A stretch of DNA of 64,000 bases from Daejeonella oryzae DSM 19973 (GCF_000422945.1 NZ_KE383964.1:346530-410529); one strand, 5' to 3'; shown: positions 26,542 through 34,863, counted from the stretch's first letter. Numbers and translations are program-made. Notes: generated by a model from the sequence alone, not told the origin.

Positions 26542-26659
26542 GTTATTTAGATGAGAGATGTGAGATATGAGATATTGTACTCCGGACCCCAAATCCTAAT
26601 TAGTTTAATAATAGTTAAAAAATATAGATTCCCGAATCTCAGATTTAATATATTAAATC

Positions 26660-27895
26660 TTATTTTATTCTAAAACCCGCTTTTTCCAGATCATTCCAGA
26701 AACCGGGGTAAGATTTTTCTACCACCTGAGGATCTTCAATTTCTAATTCCGGAATCAGCAATGCCAGGGGCGCAAATGCCATGGCCATGCGATGATCCTC
26801 ATAAGTGCTGACTTTAAGTTTTTCAGGAAATTTAAGACCTGAACAATCCAGTTTGCAGGTAAGATTTTTTTCAATCAGCTTAACGCCGATTTTTTGAAGT
26901 TCTGTTTGCAAGGCCTTTACCCGGTCTGTTTCTTTAATTTTTAAGGTTTCCAGTCCGGTAAAGCTGGCATCATGGCCCAATGCCGCACAACAAACAATAA
27001 CCGTTTGGGCCAAATCAGGACAATCTTTAAAGTCAAATATTCTGCGCTCCAGTTTTTTGTTCTCTTTGGTGAGTAACACCCCGTCGTTAATAAATTGAGA
27101 AGTAATTCCGAAATTGGCCATTATCTCCGTAATGCGGCTGTCGCCCTGCAAACTATATTGCGTTAATCCCGGAAGAAAGATTTCAGCCGAATCTGATAAG
27201 GCGGCGATGGCATACCAGTAAGAAGCTGCGCTCCAGTCGGGTTCAATACTCAAGGTAGAAGGCTTGAAGTCCTGCCGGTCTATCTGTATCCGGTTTTCCT
27301 GCCAGTCAGATTTAATTCCCGCCTGCTCAAGCATGGCTAAAGTCATTTCTACATACGGCATCGAAGTTAGTTCGCCGCTTATCCGGAGCTCCAATCCCTG
27401 ATCCAGAGTAGGAGCTATAAGCAGCAAGGCAGAAATATACTGACTGCTGATATCTCCTTTAACAGAAATGCTGCTTTTTTGCTTAACTAAAGGACCTTTT
27501 ATTTTTAAGGGCGGAAATCCGTCCACTCCCAGGTAATCTATGTTTGCACCAATTTCTCTCAATGCATCCACTAAAATTTTAACAGGTCTTTGCAGCATTC
27601 GCTCAGAACCTGTAAGAACAACTTCCGAATTTTGAGCCGAAGCATAAGCGGTTAAAAAACGCATGGCTGTACCTGCAGGACCTACATCAAGTGTAGTATT
27701 ATCAGTTGAAATCTCAGTTTTAAGGATCTGATCCAGTGTAACTGTATCCGCAGCAGTGGATAAATTTTTAACCTGAACTACATTCTTACTTAAAGCGTTC
27801 AGGATCAGTGCCCGGTTACTCTCACTTTTCGATCCCGTAAGTTCAATAGTGCATTTAATATCTTTGCTCGCCGCCGAAATTTGAATCGTATTCAT
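26660..27895 (-). CDS. aroA: 3-phosphoshikimate 1-carboxyvinyltransferase (EPSP synthase)
   Basis: Joins shikimate-3-phosphate and PEP to make EPSP. The 411-residue protein shows the family motifs: GSKSESNRALILNAL near the N-terminus, the phosphate-binding DVGPAGTAMRFLTAY, ERMLQRPVKILVDALR and, near the end, STYEDHRMAMAFAPLAL, with Asp and Glu of the active site preceding. The ATG starts directly after the DAHP synthase stop (TAG-ATG), so the two are translated together. It is downstream of the leader peptide. Confidence 0.95.
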   Translation of the reverse strand: MNTIQISAASKDIKCTIELTGSKSESNRALILNALSKNVVQVKNLSTAADTVTLDQILKTEISTDNTTLDVGPAGTAMRFLTAYASAQNSEVVLTGSERMLQRPVKILVDALREIGANIDYLGVDGFPPLKIKGPLVKQKSSISVKGDISSQYISALLLIAPTLDQGLELRISGELTSMPYVEMTLAMLEQAGIKSDWQENRIQIDRQDFKPSTLSIEPDWSAASYWYAIAALSDSAEIFLPGLTQYSLQGDSRITEIMANFGITSQFINDGVLLTKENKKLERRIFDFKDCPDLAQTVIVCCAALGHDASFTGLETLKIKETDRVKALQTELQKIGVKLIEKNLTCKLDCSGLKFPEKLKVSTYEDHRMAMAFAPLALLIPELEIEDPQVVEKSYPGFWNDLEKAGFRIK

Positions 27896-29005
27896 CTATT
27901 TTACTTCCACCTGAGTTTTAGCATTCATAATTTCAGTTTGTTTTCTGATGGACTCAGAATGAATCAGCTCAAGTAATTTGCCGGTAAAATTCAGGTCGAG
28001 CTTTAGCGCTTTTGCAAAATCATTTCTCTTATTCATGATCTCATCCCAGCGGTTAACCTGTAAAATGGTAACGCCGTTGTCTCGTTTATATTCGCCTATT
28101 TGCTGCACTATCTGCATTCTCTCGGCCATTTTCTGGATGATCTGATCATCAATCTTATCAATATTTTTTCTTAATTCAGCCAGCTTGTCAGAAAATTCTT
28201 TGTCCTTTGATTCAGGTTTACGAAGCGTTAAGATTTCCATCAGATCTGAAAGTGCAGATGGTGTTAACTGCTGTTTGGCATCGGTCCAGGCTACGGATGG
28301 ATCAAAGTGTGATTCGATCATTAATCCCTGCATATCCAGATCCAATGCTTTTTGAGAAATATAAGGAATCAGTTCGCGGTTTCCGCAGATATGACTCGGA
28401 TCATTGATAATCGGCAGTTCGGGACATAATGTTTTCAGCTGGATGGCAAGTTCCCACATTGGTTCGTTGCGGAAAGCCGTTTTCTCATAAGATGAAAAAC
28501 CGCGATGAATGGCTGCCAGTTTCTTAATACCGGCGTTGTTTATCCGCTCTAAAGCGCCAATCCAAAGCGATACATCCGGGTTAATCGGGTTTTTTATCAT
28601 CACCGGGATATCTACGCCCTGCAAGGCATCAGCAATTTCCTGAACGGTAAATGGATTTACAGTAGAACGGGCTCCAATCCAAAGAATATCTATGCCGGCC
28701 GCAAGAGCTTCTTCAACATGTTTGGCCGTGGCAACTTCAACGGCTATGGGTAAACCTGTTTCTTCTTTTGCTCTTTTCAGCCATTGTAAGCCTATGTTTC
28801 CGATCCCTTCAAATTCGCCGGGACGAGTGCGTGGCTTCCAGATTCCGGCTCGCAGTACAGAAACTTTTCCGGTTTTTGCCAGTAAATGTGCGGTAGCCAG
28901 AAGCTGGTCTTCAGTCTCAGCGCTGCATGGACCCGCAATTAACAAAGGCTCATTTTTTAAATTTAACCAGCTGCTGATGGGTTGTATGTCTAGATTCAAT
29001 TTCAT
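27896..29005 (-). CDS. Bifunctional DAHP synthase (type I beta) / chorismate mutase
   Basis: A 369-residue fusion. The N-terminal domain (about 1-265) is a KDO8P-synthase-like DAHP synthase with LIAGPCSAE, LRAGIWKPRTRPGEF, DILWIGARSTVNPF and INDPSHICGNR; it makes 3-deoxy-D-arabino-heptulosonate 7-phosphate from PEP and erythrose 4-phosphate. The C-terminal part (about 275-369) is an AroQ-class chorismate mutase, ELRKNIDKIDDQIIQKMAER with EYKRDNG, which in this class also makes the enzyme feedback sensitive to prephenate or aromatic ends. It lies between pheA and aroA. The gene is often called aroG or aroF in this group; I leave the symbol empty. Confidence 0.93.
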   Translation of the reverse strand: MKLNLDIQPISSWLNLKNEPLLIAGPCSAETEDQLLATAHLLAKTGKVSVLRAGIWKPRTRPGEFEGIGNIGLQWLKRAKEETGLPIAVEVATAKHVEEALAAGIDILWIGARSTVNPFTVQEIADALQGVDIPVMIKNPINPDVSLWIGALERINNAGIKKLAAIHRGFSSYEKTAFRNEPMWELAIQLKTLCPELPIINDPSHICGNRELIPYISQKALDLDMQGLMIESHFDPSVAWTDAKQQLTPSALSDLMEILTLRKPESKDKEFSDKLAELRKNIDKIDDQIIQKMAERMQIVQQIGEYKRDNGVTILQVNRWDEIMNKRNDFAKALKLDLNFTGKLLELIHSESIRKQTEIMNAKTQVEVK

Positions 29006-29046
29006 AGGAGTGTTTTTTAAGTTTAGATAAGTGACAAATATTTTAT

Positions 29047-29874
29047 TCAGACCGTATCGTTTTTAAGATACTCGCCCATGATGGTAAAATTTACGGTATG
29101 CCTGAGCACTTTGCGGATAGAGCTATCATAATCGGGCTGATCTGCCCACTCAATATCCACATAGAAATTGTATTCGTTCCGTTTACCTAAAACAGGCATC
29201 GATTGTATTTTGCTCAGATTGATTCTATGATCAGCAAAAACATTCAGCACTTTGGCCAGTGAGCCGGCATCGTTACCCACCTGAAAGCATAGTGAGGCTT
29301 TATTAATAGACACATCTCCGTTAGATTTTGGTGCAAGAATCAAAAACCGTGTATAATTTTTCTTGTTTGATTCTATCCTCCGCTCCATAATCTCCAGGTT
29401 ATAGAGTTTTGCGGCCAGCTTGTTGGCAATGGCTACGGTATCAGTCAGTTGTTCTTCCCGGATTAGTTTGGCGCATGCGGCTGTATCATTGCTTTCGATA
29501 ACCTGTAAATGCGGAAATTCGTCAAAAAAATCATTGCACTGGCGGATGGCTATCGGGTGCGATTGAACATATTTGATATCCTCAAACTTAACTCCCGGCA
29601 GAGCCAGTAAATGCAGCTGGATAGGGAGATACACTTCGCCTACAATGGGGAAATTATACTCCCGCAGTAAGGAATAATTCGGGAGCAAACTTCCGGCAAT
29701 AGAATTTTCAATTGCCATTACCACAAAATCCGCATCCTTATTTTTCAGCGTTTCACAGGTTTGTTTAAATGAGTTGCATTCTACCGTTTCGATATTCTCA
29801 CCGAAAAATTTAAATGCAGCTTCTTCATGAAAAGAGGCTCTGATACCCTGAATAGCAATTCTTTTTTTCTCCAT
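29047..29874 (-). CDS. pheA: Prephenate dehydratase
   Basis: Converts prephenate to phenylpyruvate, the committed step to phenylalanine. The 275-residue protein has a periplasmic-binding-like catalytic domain (IAIQGIRASFHEEAAFKFF, then DFVVMAIENSIAGSL with the Asn-Ser and Thr-Arg-Phe residues seen as NYTRFLIL) and a C-terminal ACT regulatory domain (SLCFQVGNDAGSLAKVLNVF, with INLSKIQSMPV). There is no fused chorismate mutase; that activity is on the DAHP synthase. It is the first gene after the leader peptide and attenuator. Confidence 0.95.
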   Translation of the reverse strand: MEKKRIAIQGIRASFHEEAAFKFFGENIETVECNSFKQTCETLKNKDADFVVMAIENSIAGSLLPNYSLLREYNFPIVGEVYLPIQLHLLALPGVKFEDIKYVQSHPIAIRQCNDFFDEFPHLQVIESNDTAACAKLIREEQLTDTVAIANKLAAKLYNLEIMERRIESNKKNYTRFLILAPKSNGDVSINKASLCFQVGNDAGSLAKVLNVFADHRINLSKIQSMPVLGKRNEYNFYVDIEWADQPDYDSSIRKVLRHTVNFTIMGEYLKNDTV

Positions 29875-29888
29875 ATGGCTGTAAATGA

Positions 29889-29920
29889 AAAAAGTCCCGG
29901 CTGTTGGGCCGGGACTTTTT
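29889..29920 (-). terminator. Attenuator terminator upstream of pheA
   Basis: On the minus strand AAAAAGTCCCGGC and GCCGGGACTTTTT form a perfect 13-bp stem with a 6-nt loop and a run of T. It lies only 15 nt before the pheA start, between the leader peptide stop and the gene, so it ends transcripts unless it is disrupted. Confidence 0.9.
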
Positions 29921-29940
29921 GCTATAATTTTTTATTTAAA

Positions 29941-30012
29941 TTATTGCATACGGGCCCGACTATTACTTTGATAGTAATAAAATCCAAACCAATATGCATT
30001 GTAAAATCTCAT
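29941..30012 (-). CDS. Aromatic-rich leader peptide (attenuation)
   Basis: A 23-residue reading frame from ATG (30012) to TAA (29941) that is too short for ordinary gene calling. It begins MRFYNAYWFGFYYY, with 3 Phe, 5 Tyr and 1 Trp in 23 codons. The stop codon sits 20 nt before the terminator stem. The segment GUCGGG of the RNA (29955-29960), just after the aromatic codons, can pair with CCCGGC of the terminator's 5' arm (29908-29913). Ribosome stalling at the Tyr run, under aromatic limitation, would leave GUCGGG free and block the terminator; an unstalled ribosome would cover it. Function is inferred; no Shine-Dalgarno is visible. Confidence 0.85.
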   Translation of the reverse strand: MRFYNAYWFGFYYYQSNSRARMQ

Positions 30013-30134
30013 GTTTGTGTTGCGTTGTTATTGTTAAAAGTACACACTTAAAAATAAATATTTACCAAAATTTAAATTTTATTTTTTTTGTATTGAAATA
30101 AACGAAAGCTGGAATGCAGTTGAATGTACTCTGA

Positions 30135-31193
30135 TTAGCTGTTAAGGTAATAATTTAAGCTTTCAAAAATTTCATCATCTGTACAAAATTTATCAATTTC
30201 GCAATGGCCAATGCTGCTTAACAATGAAAAATTGATCCGGTTTAAACTATTTTTCTTATCGTTTTTCATGATAGAAAGTAAATCGGGAAAGCACTTTTCA
30301 TTAAATGAATACTTTGGATACATCAAATTAAGCAGGGAACTGATTTCTAAAAGTTCATTCTGAGGCAGGGAGTTTTGTTTGAAAGAAAGATAGGCCTCGC
30401 AAATAAAACCTATGGCAATTGCTTCGCCGTGTAAAAGCGGATTCTTGTCATTTTCTAATGAATAACTTTCCAGTGCATGCCCGATGGTATGGCCAAAGTT
30501 TAGAATTTTACGGATTCCTTTTTCAAAGGGATCTGCCATCACCACCTCATTCTTGATTTGTATTGATTGATAAATAATTTCAGAAGTGATTTCATAAGGC
30601 TTCAAATCTTTTAACTGATTGAACAGGCCGCGGTCATAAATAAGACCATGTTTGATCATCTCTGCAAAGCCGGAATAAAGCTGCCGCTCATCCAGCGTTT
30701 TCAAAAAAACCGGATCAATGAAAACTGCTTTAGGCTGGCTGAAAGTGCCAATAATGTTTTTTACATGATCCATGTCAATGCCGGTTTTACCTCCAACCGA
30801 AGCATCAACCTGTGACAGTAAAGTAGTGGGAATTTGCACGAAATCAATGCCTCGTTTAAAAGTAGATGCCGCAAAACTTCCCATATCAGTAACCACGCCT
30901 CCGCCCAGATTTATAAGAAGAGTGTTTCTGTCGGCTCCGAAATCAATCATCATTTTCCAGATACCTATGCAAAAATCTATGTTTTTGTTTTCTTCTCCCG
31001 CATCTACTTCAATTACGTCAAATTGAAATGCAGCGCCTAAATGCTCCTGTAAAATGGGCAGGCAATATTTTTCGGTATTGCTGTCGACCAGCACCAGTAC
31101 TTTAGAATACGCATTTTCAGACAGAAAATGAACCAGTTCATTCAGACAGTTTTCGAAAAAGATGGTGTAGGAGAGGCTTTTGAGTGCTTTCAT
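30135..31193 (-). CDS. aroB: 3-dehydroquinate synthase
   Basis: Second step of the shikimate pathway: DAHP to 3-dehydroquinate, using NAD+ and a divalent metal. The 352-residue protein has the NAD segment GGGVVTDMGSFAASTFKRGI, IPTTLLSQVDASVGGKTGID and the metal ligands in SGFAEMIKHGLI, FGHTIGHALES and HGEAIAIG. It overlaps the S4-domain gene by 4 nt, forming a two-gene unit that precedes the aromatic leader. The leader-pheA unit starts 122 nt downstream, so aroB itself is not under the attenuator. Confidence 0.95.
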   Translation of the reverse strand: MKALKSLSYTIFFENCLNELVHFLSENAYSKVLVLVDSNTEKYCLPILQEHLGAAFQFDVIEVDAGEENKNIDFCIGIWKMMIDFGADRNTLLINLGGGVVTDMGSFAASTFKRGIDFVQIPTTLLSQVDASVGGKTGIDMDHVKNIIGTFSQPKAVFIDPVFLKTLDERQLYSGFAEMIKHGLIYDRGLFNQLKDLKPYEITSEIIYQSIQIKNEVVMADPFEKGIRKILNFGHTIGHALESYSLENDKNPLLHGEAIAIGFICEAYLSFKQNSLPQNELLEISSLLNLMYPKYSFNEKCFPDLLSIMKNDKKNSLNRINFSLLSSIGHCEIDKFCTDDEIFESLNYYLNS

Positions 31194-31396
31194 TTCACCG
31201 TAATTTTTTGGCCATTAAATTCAATGACATCACCTCTTCTAACTTTTAACCGTTTGCGGTAGTCAACTTCGCCATTACATTTAACCAGTCCTTCGGTTAC
31301 CACGGTTTGAGCTTGTCCGCCGGTTTCAACCAGGCCGCTGGCCTTTAACAATTGTATGAGTGGAATAAATTCTCCTTCCAGTATAAATTCAAGCAT
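31190..31396 (-). CDS. S4 RNA-binding domain protein (YbcJ-like)
   Basis: A 68-residue single S4 domain: FIPLIQLLKASGLVETGGQ, TEGLVKCNGEVDYRKRLKVR and GDVIEFNG. Small S4 proteins of this type bind structured RNA, perhaps ribosomal RNA. The gene overlaps the aroB start by 4 nt. A TAAGTTTG box lies 4 nt before the ATG. Its link to aroB is positional only. Confidence 0.85.
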   Translation of the reverse strand: MLEFILEGEFIPLIQLLKASGLVETGGQAQTVVTEGLVKCNGEVDYRKRLKVRRGDVIEFNGQKITVK

Positions 31397-31400
31397 GAAA

Positions 31401-31408
31401 CAAACTTA
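31401..31408 (-). promoter_or_regulatory. Promoter -7 box of the S4-aroB operon
   Basis: TAAGTTTG on the minus strand, 4 nt before the S4 gene ATG. The transcript should begin at or next to the start codon. Confidence 0.5.
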
Positions 31409-31448
31409 CAAAATAAACTCTTGAGGGCTATTAATTAGCAATTATTTC

Positions 31449-31456
31449 TAAATTTG
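31449..31456 (+). promoter_or_regulatory. Promoter -7 box of the proline dehydrogenase gene
   Basis: TAAATTTG, an exact TAnnTTTG match, 3 nt before the ATG at 31460. It overlaps an upstream in-frame TTG, which argues against that TTG as start. Confidence 0.5.
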
Positions 31457-31459
31457 GCC

Positions 31460-32668
31460 ATGGCAAATTCTTCCTCCCAGGTTCAGCCGCCAAAAGCTAA
31501 AAACCTGTCATTCGAAAATACCGAAATTGCATTTAAAGGAATGTCTCAAACTGATCTTAACCGGGCTTACTGGTTATTTAAAATGATCAGCAGTAATTTT
31601 CTTACTAAAATTGGTCCGCCAATTACCAATTTCGCTTTAAGGATAGGTCTTCCGATACAACCCATCATTAAAGCTACTATTTTTCGCCATTTTTGCGGAG
31701 GTGAAACCATCGAAGAATGTGAGCAGACTATTGAAAATCTTTCAAAAGGTTCGGTAGGATCTATTCTGGATTATTCTGTTGAAGGTGCCGAAGAGGAGGA
31801 TGTGTTTGATGAAACCTGCCGGGAAATATTAAATACCATACAACGTGCAACCGGCGACAGCCGAATTCCACTTACTGTTTTTAAAGTTACGGGCATTGGC
31901 CGTTTCGGATTGCTTGAAAAGATAAGCGCTAAATATGCATTGTCTGCCGATGAAGAAACAGAATTTAACAGGCTGAAAAATCGGGCGGCACAAATTTGCC
32001 AATCGGCATTCAAAGCAAATGTACCGGTGATGATCGATGCGGAGGAATCATGGATTCAGCAGCCTATTGATGACCTGGCTATGGAAATGATGCGGAAATA
32101 TAACCGTGAAAGCCCGATTGTTTTAAATACATATCAGCTATATCGTCATGATAAATTGCAGGATTTAAAAGCTGATGCCGCTAAAGCGAAAGCAGAAAAT
32201 TTTATTTTGGGTGCCAAACTGGTTCGGGGCGCATACATGGAGAAGGAACGCAAGCGAGCGGCCGATATGGGATATATATCGCCCATTAACAGCAGTAAAG
32301 AGGCCACTGATAAAGATTACAACGAAGCTGTTTTATTTTGTATAAATAATATAGATCAGATCGGATTTGTTGCCGGAACTCATAATGAAAACAGTTGCAG
32401 ACTGCTAACCGATCTTTTGAATGAAAAGGAAATCTCTTCAAATCATCCTCATGTTTATTTTTCCCAGCTATTGGGAATGAGCGACAATTTAAGTTTCAAC
32501 CTTTCCAATGCCGGATATAATGTAGCCAAGTATGTTCCCTATGGTCCGGTGAAAGCTGTTTTGCCTTACCTGTTTCGCCGAGCTCAGGAAAATACTTCTA
32601 TTGCAGGCCAGATGGGACGGGAATTAAACCTGATCATCAAGGAACAAAAGCGGAGAAGGAAAAATTAA
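31460..32668 (+). CDS. Proline dehydrogenase
   Basis: A 402-residue FAD-dependent proline dehydrogenase, the first step of proline oxidation to glutamate. It shows the (beta/alpha)8 barrel: PVMIDAEESWIQQPIDDLA, the strand-loop NTYQLYRHDKLQDL, ILGAKLVRGAYMEKERKRA (the FAD/substrate site), FVAGTHNENSC, and YVPYGPVKAVLPYLFRRAQE at the C-terminus with the two conserved arginines. It is the stand-alone PRODH, not the PutA fusion. I chose ATG 31460 rather than TTG 31454. It converges with the 109-residue conserved gene, with which it overlaps by 4 nt. Confidence 0.9.
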   Translation: MANSSSQVQPPKAKNLSFENTEIAFKGMSQTDLNRAYWLFKMISSNFLTKIGPPITNFALRIGLPIQPIIKATIFRHFCGGETIEECEQTIENLSKGSVGSILDYSVEGAEEEDVFDETCREILNTIQRATGDSRIPLTVFKVTGIGRFGLLEKISAKYALSADEETEFNRLKNRAAQICQSAFKANVPVMIDAEESWIQQPIDDLAMEMMRKYNRESPIVLNTYQLYRHDKLQDLKADAAKAKAENFILGAKLVRGAYMEKERKRAADMGYISPINSSKEATDKDYNEAVLFCINNIDQIGFVAGTHNENSCRLLTDLLNEKEISSNHPHVYFSQLLGMSDNLSFNLSNAGYNVAKYVPYGPVKAVLPYLFRRAQENTSIAGQMGRELNLIIKEQKRRRKN

Positions 32669-32994
32669 GATGGGGTAGGAGTATTTAATTTTTTTAATAA
32701 CTCTTCAGAAATATCATCAGAATATACACCGTATGCATTTATAAACGTGCCTTTAATATTGTGCTTCGGGCAAGATATGGCGTACAAAATAGAATTATCT
32801 CCCGGATCGCTCATGCCTTCAAAACGGTAAACCTTCACAATTTCAAAGTCTTTAGGACTTAATACAATATCGTTCTGGCTGCTATTTAAAGAATTGTTGT
32901 GGATGTTGAAGTCGTGTGTAAATCCTTTTTGTTTCAAGTCATTTAAAGCATCCACCAGGCTTTCGTATTCGAATTCGTTTTCAATTTCTTCCAT
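32665..32994 (-). CDS. Conserved small protein of unknown function
   Basis: A 109-residue acidic protein without signal or membrane segment. It contains YESLVDALNDLKQKGFTHDF at the start and GTFINAYGVYSDDISEELLKKL at the end. Homologues in Bacteroidota are sometimes named phosphoribosylpyrophosphate synthetase, but no PRPP-binding motif is visible here, so I treat that name as misleading. It overlaps the end of the convergent proline dehydrogenase gene by 4 nt. Confidence 0.7.
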   Translation of the reverse strand: MEEIENEFEYESLVDALNDLKQKGFTHDFNIHNNSLNSSQNDIVLSPKDFEIVKVYRFEGMSDPGDNSILYAISCPKHNIKGTFINAYGVYSDDISEELLKKLNTPTPS

Positions 32995-33052
32995 GTTCTT
33001 TTAACACGAAAGGAACTAAAATGTTCAGCAAAAAGGGTCTGACTACAGAAAT

Positions 33053-33361
33053 TTAAAATTTCTGCTTACCTCTCAGCAAATCCCAGAATAAAATAAAATC
33101 GCTGGCCAGACTGTAACCCGGATACTGAAAGGTTGCCGGTTTGTTTTTCTCAAAAAAATAATGACCCATCCAGGCAAAGCCATATCCTACAAAAGGAATT
33201 AAAAGTAAGAGCCAGAGTTTGTTCAGCAGGAGAGATGCAGGGATAAGCAAAATAACCAGTCCCGTGCCAATAAAATGCAATATGCGGCTCCGGCTATTTC
33301 GGTGCTGATCCAAATAAAATGGATAAAATTGTTTTAACGAGGTATATCGTTTTTGTTCCAT
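33053..33361 (-). CDS. DUF962/Mpo1-like membrane protein
   Basis: A 102-residue protein with two hydrophobic hairpins. It has the DUF962 signature FYLDQHRNSRSRILHFIGTG and PFVGYGFAWMGHYFFEKNKP, with conserved histidines. Yeast Mpo1, of this family, is an iron-dependent dioxygenase acting on 2-hydroxy fatty acids; conserved His residues make a related metal role plausible. I chose ATG 33361 (MEQKRY) over 33376, as the family starts there. It lies downstream of the HAD gene with about a 35-nt gap. Confidence 0.75.
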   Translation of the reverse strand: MEQKRYTSLKQFYPFYLDQHRNSRSRILHFIGTGLVILLIPASLLLNKLWLLLLIPFVGYGFAWMGHYFFEKNKPATFQYPGYSLASDFILFWDLLRGKQKF

Positions 33362-33396
33362 GCAACAAGATAACAAATCGCTTATTTTTCTGAAGC

Positions 33397-34032
33397 CTAT
33401 TTTAGAAGTCCCGAACTGCTCATAAAACTTTCAAGCGTTTGTGAAGTGCTCAGCAAATGAGTCTGAAACCCCAGCTCTGAGGCGGTTTTTAAATGTTGCG
33501 GACTGTCATCAATAAAAAGTGTTTCAGCCGGATCAAGCTGATTTTCCTGAAGAACAAATTCAAAAATATCTGCATTTGGTTTCCTCATGTTCATGAGGTG
33601 CGAATAATAATCCTTTTCAAAAAAAACTTCATTGGATTCCAGCTTATATTCTGCTTTCAGATAATTCATGATCCATTCATAATGGATCGCATTATTATTG
33701 CTGAGCAGGAATGTACGGTATTTAGCTTTGGCCTTTAATAAAAGAGTATGATTGACCGGCGGTACGCCAATTAATAAGGTGTTCCAGGCATGATCAATCT
33801 GTACATCAGTCAGGTTCGGACTTTTAGTAATGCGACGTATACCATCTCTGAATTCTGCAGAACTGATCATTCCTTTTTCAAATTCATCAAACAGCGGGTC
33901 GTGACCGGTATGAGCAAAAAAGCGCTCCACATTTTCAATTCCCAGCTCTGTAAAACTATGCTGAGTGCGTTTAAAGTCTATCAGGAAAATCACGTTCCCG
34001 TAGTCAAATATGATATTTTTAATAGCCGGCAT
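33397..34032 (-). CDS. HAD family phosphatase (subfamily IA)
   Basis: A 211-residue haloacid-dehalogenase-type hydrolase. Motif I is atypical: IIFDYGNVIF, with the nucleophile Asp but Tyr-Gly-Asn in place of DxD. Motif II is FLLSNNN, motif III is in the MRKPNADIFEF segment (Lys), and motif IV is LFIDDSPQHL. The DYGNV form, with a Gly-Asn after the nucleophile, is shared by YihX-type (alpha-D-glucose-1-phosphate) phosphatases. The substrate cannot be given. It precedes the DUF962 gene. Confidence 0.85.
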   Translation of the reverse strand: MPAIKNIIFDYGNVIFLIDFKRTQHSFTELGIENVERFFAHTGHDPLFDEFEKGMISSAEFRDGIRRITKSPNLTDVQIDHAWNTLLIGVPPVNHTLLLKAKAKYRTFLLSNNNAIHYEWIMNYLKAEYKLESNEVFFEKDYYSHLMNMRKPNADIFEFVLQENQLDPAETLFIDDSPQHLKTASELGFQTHLLSTSQTLESFMSSSGLLK

Positions 34033-34277
34033 GCTGTTTTTTTATTGAGCCGCAATATCGCAAATTATCATCTATTCATGATTAAGCCTATATTTTATAA
34101 TCTTAATATTCGTATTCGGATGGAAAAAAAGCAGGCAAATCAGGAAATTGAAAGTTTAATAAATTGAAAATGAATGCATTAAAATTCAAACTTTGAAATT
34201 TTAATTTTTCAGAATTAGATTTTTGTATTCCGATGCAAATACGTAAAATTGCATTCGCAAAAACGCAAGTTTAAGCA

Positions 34278-34351
34278 GCGCCCATAGCTCAGTTGGTTAG
34301 AGTAGAAGACTCATAATCTTTTGGTCGATGGTTCGAGCCCATCTGGGCGCA
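34278..34351 (+). tRNA. tRNA-Met (anticodon CAT)
   Basis: A 74-nt cloverleaf. The acceptor stem GCGCCCA pairs with TGGGCGC, with discriminator A at 34351. The D-arm reads AGCTCAGTTGGTTAGAG, the anticodon arm AAGA-CTCATAA-TCTT places CAT in the loop, and the T-arm is GATGG-TTCGAGC-CCATC. The perfect first acceptor pair speaks against initiator tRNA. CCA is not encoded. Elongator Met is most likely; the lysidine-modified tRNA-Ile(CAU) is the alternative. Confidence 0.92.
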
Positions 34352-34354
34352 CTT

Positions 34355-34386
34355 TGAAAGCTTTCCGAAAGGAAGGCTTTTTTTGT
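34355..34386 (+). terminator. Terminator of the tRNA-Met gene
   Basis: AAGCTTTCC and GGAAGGCTT form a 9-bp stem (one G-T pair) with a GAAA loop and a T run, just after the tRNA. Confidence 0.85.
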
Positions 34387-34452
34387 TTCTAAATAGATTT
34401 GAGATTTGTCTAGAGGTGTCTGGTTTCTACAGGAACTCGGACATTGGTGAAA

Positions 34453-34668
34453 TCAGGCTCGTACGTTTAATTTAAGATTTTTTACGAATCGATATAAGAT
34501 ATAAAGAAAAGCCCCGAGGGGCGGGGCGATTATTATAAATATCAGCCAGGGAATGTGTATGGGTTTAGTTTCGAACAGCAATCTAATAGCTGTAACGACC
34601 ATTACCAAAATAATAATTAAAATAATGATTTCAGTTAATGAAATACCAAAAAATGATGTCGATCTCAT
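34453..34668 (-). CDS. Small membrane protein with PLDc_N-like domain
   Basis: A 71-residue protein with two transmembrane helices (EIIILIIILVMVVTAIRLLF and WLIFIIIAPPLGAFLYILYRF). The helix-Pro-Pro-hairpin with Trp before the second helix is the phospholipase_D-nuclease N-terminal (PLDc_N) pattern, a short module found alone in many bacteria. Function is unknown. It is isolated between tRNA-Met and the duplicated-domain protein. Confidence 0.6.
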   Translation of the reverse strand: MRSTSFFGISLTEIIILIIILVMVVTAIRLLFETKPIHIPWLIFIIIAPPLGAFLYILYRFVKNLKLNVRA

Positions 34669-34863
34669 AATCTAAATTTTACGAACAGTCCCGCTTAACG
34701 TCAATACCCTGGCTTTTAACTTTATAAATAAACTGTTTTCTCAATTTCGATTGACGTATAAATAGTACGACAATATGCTTTAACAATAATCCTCCCTGGG
34801 GTATAGCTAAGAAGATTTAGAGTTCACGATATTTTTCTGCAAATATTTTATTTTTTACATATT

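Noticed and set aside
26542..26592. N-terminal extension of aroC
   Set aside because: The added residues come from an AGAGATGTGAGATATG-like intergenic repeat, and the family begins at MAGNSFG.
29905..29960. Alternative antiterminator using GUCGGGCC with the loop sequence GGCCCAAC
   Set aside because: It has more pairs (7 of 8) but only removes the top three bases of the terminator stem, so it would block termination less than the GUCGGG:CCCGGC register.
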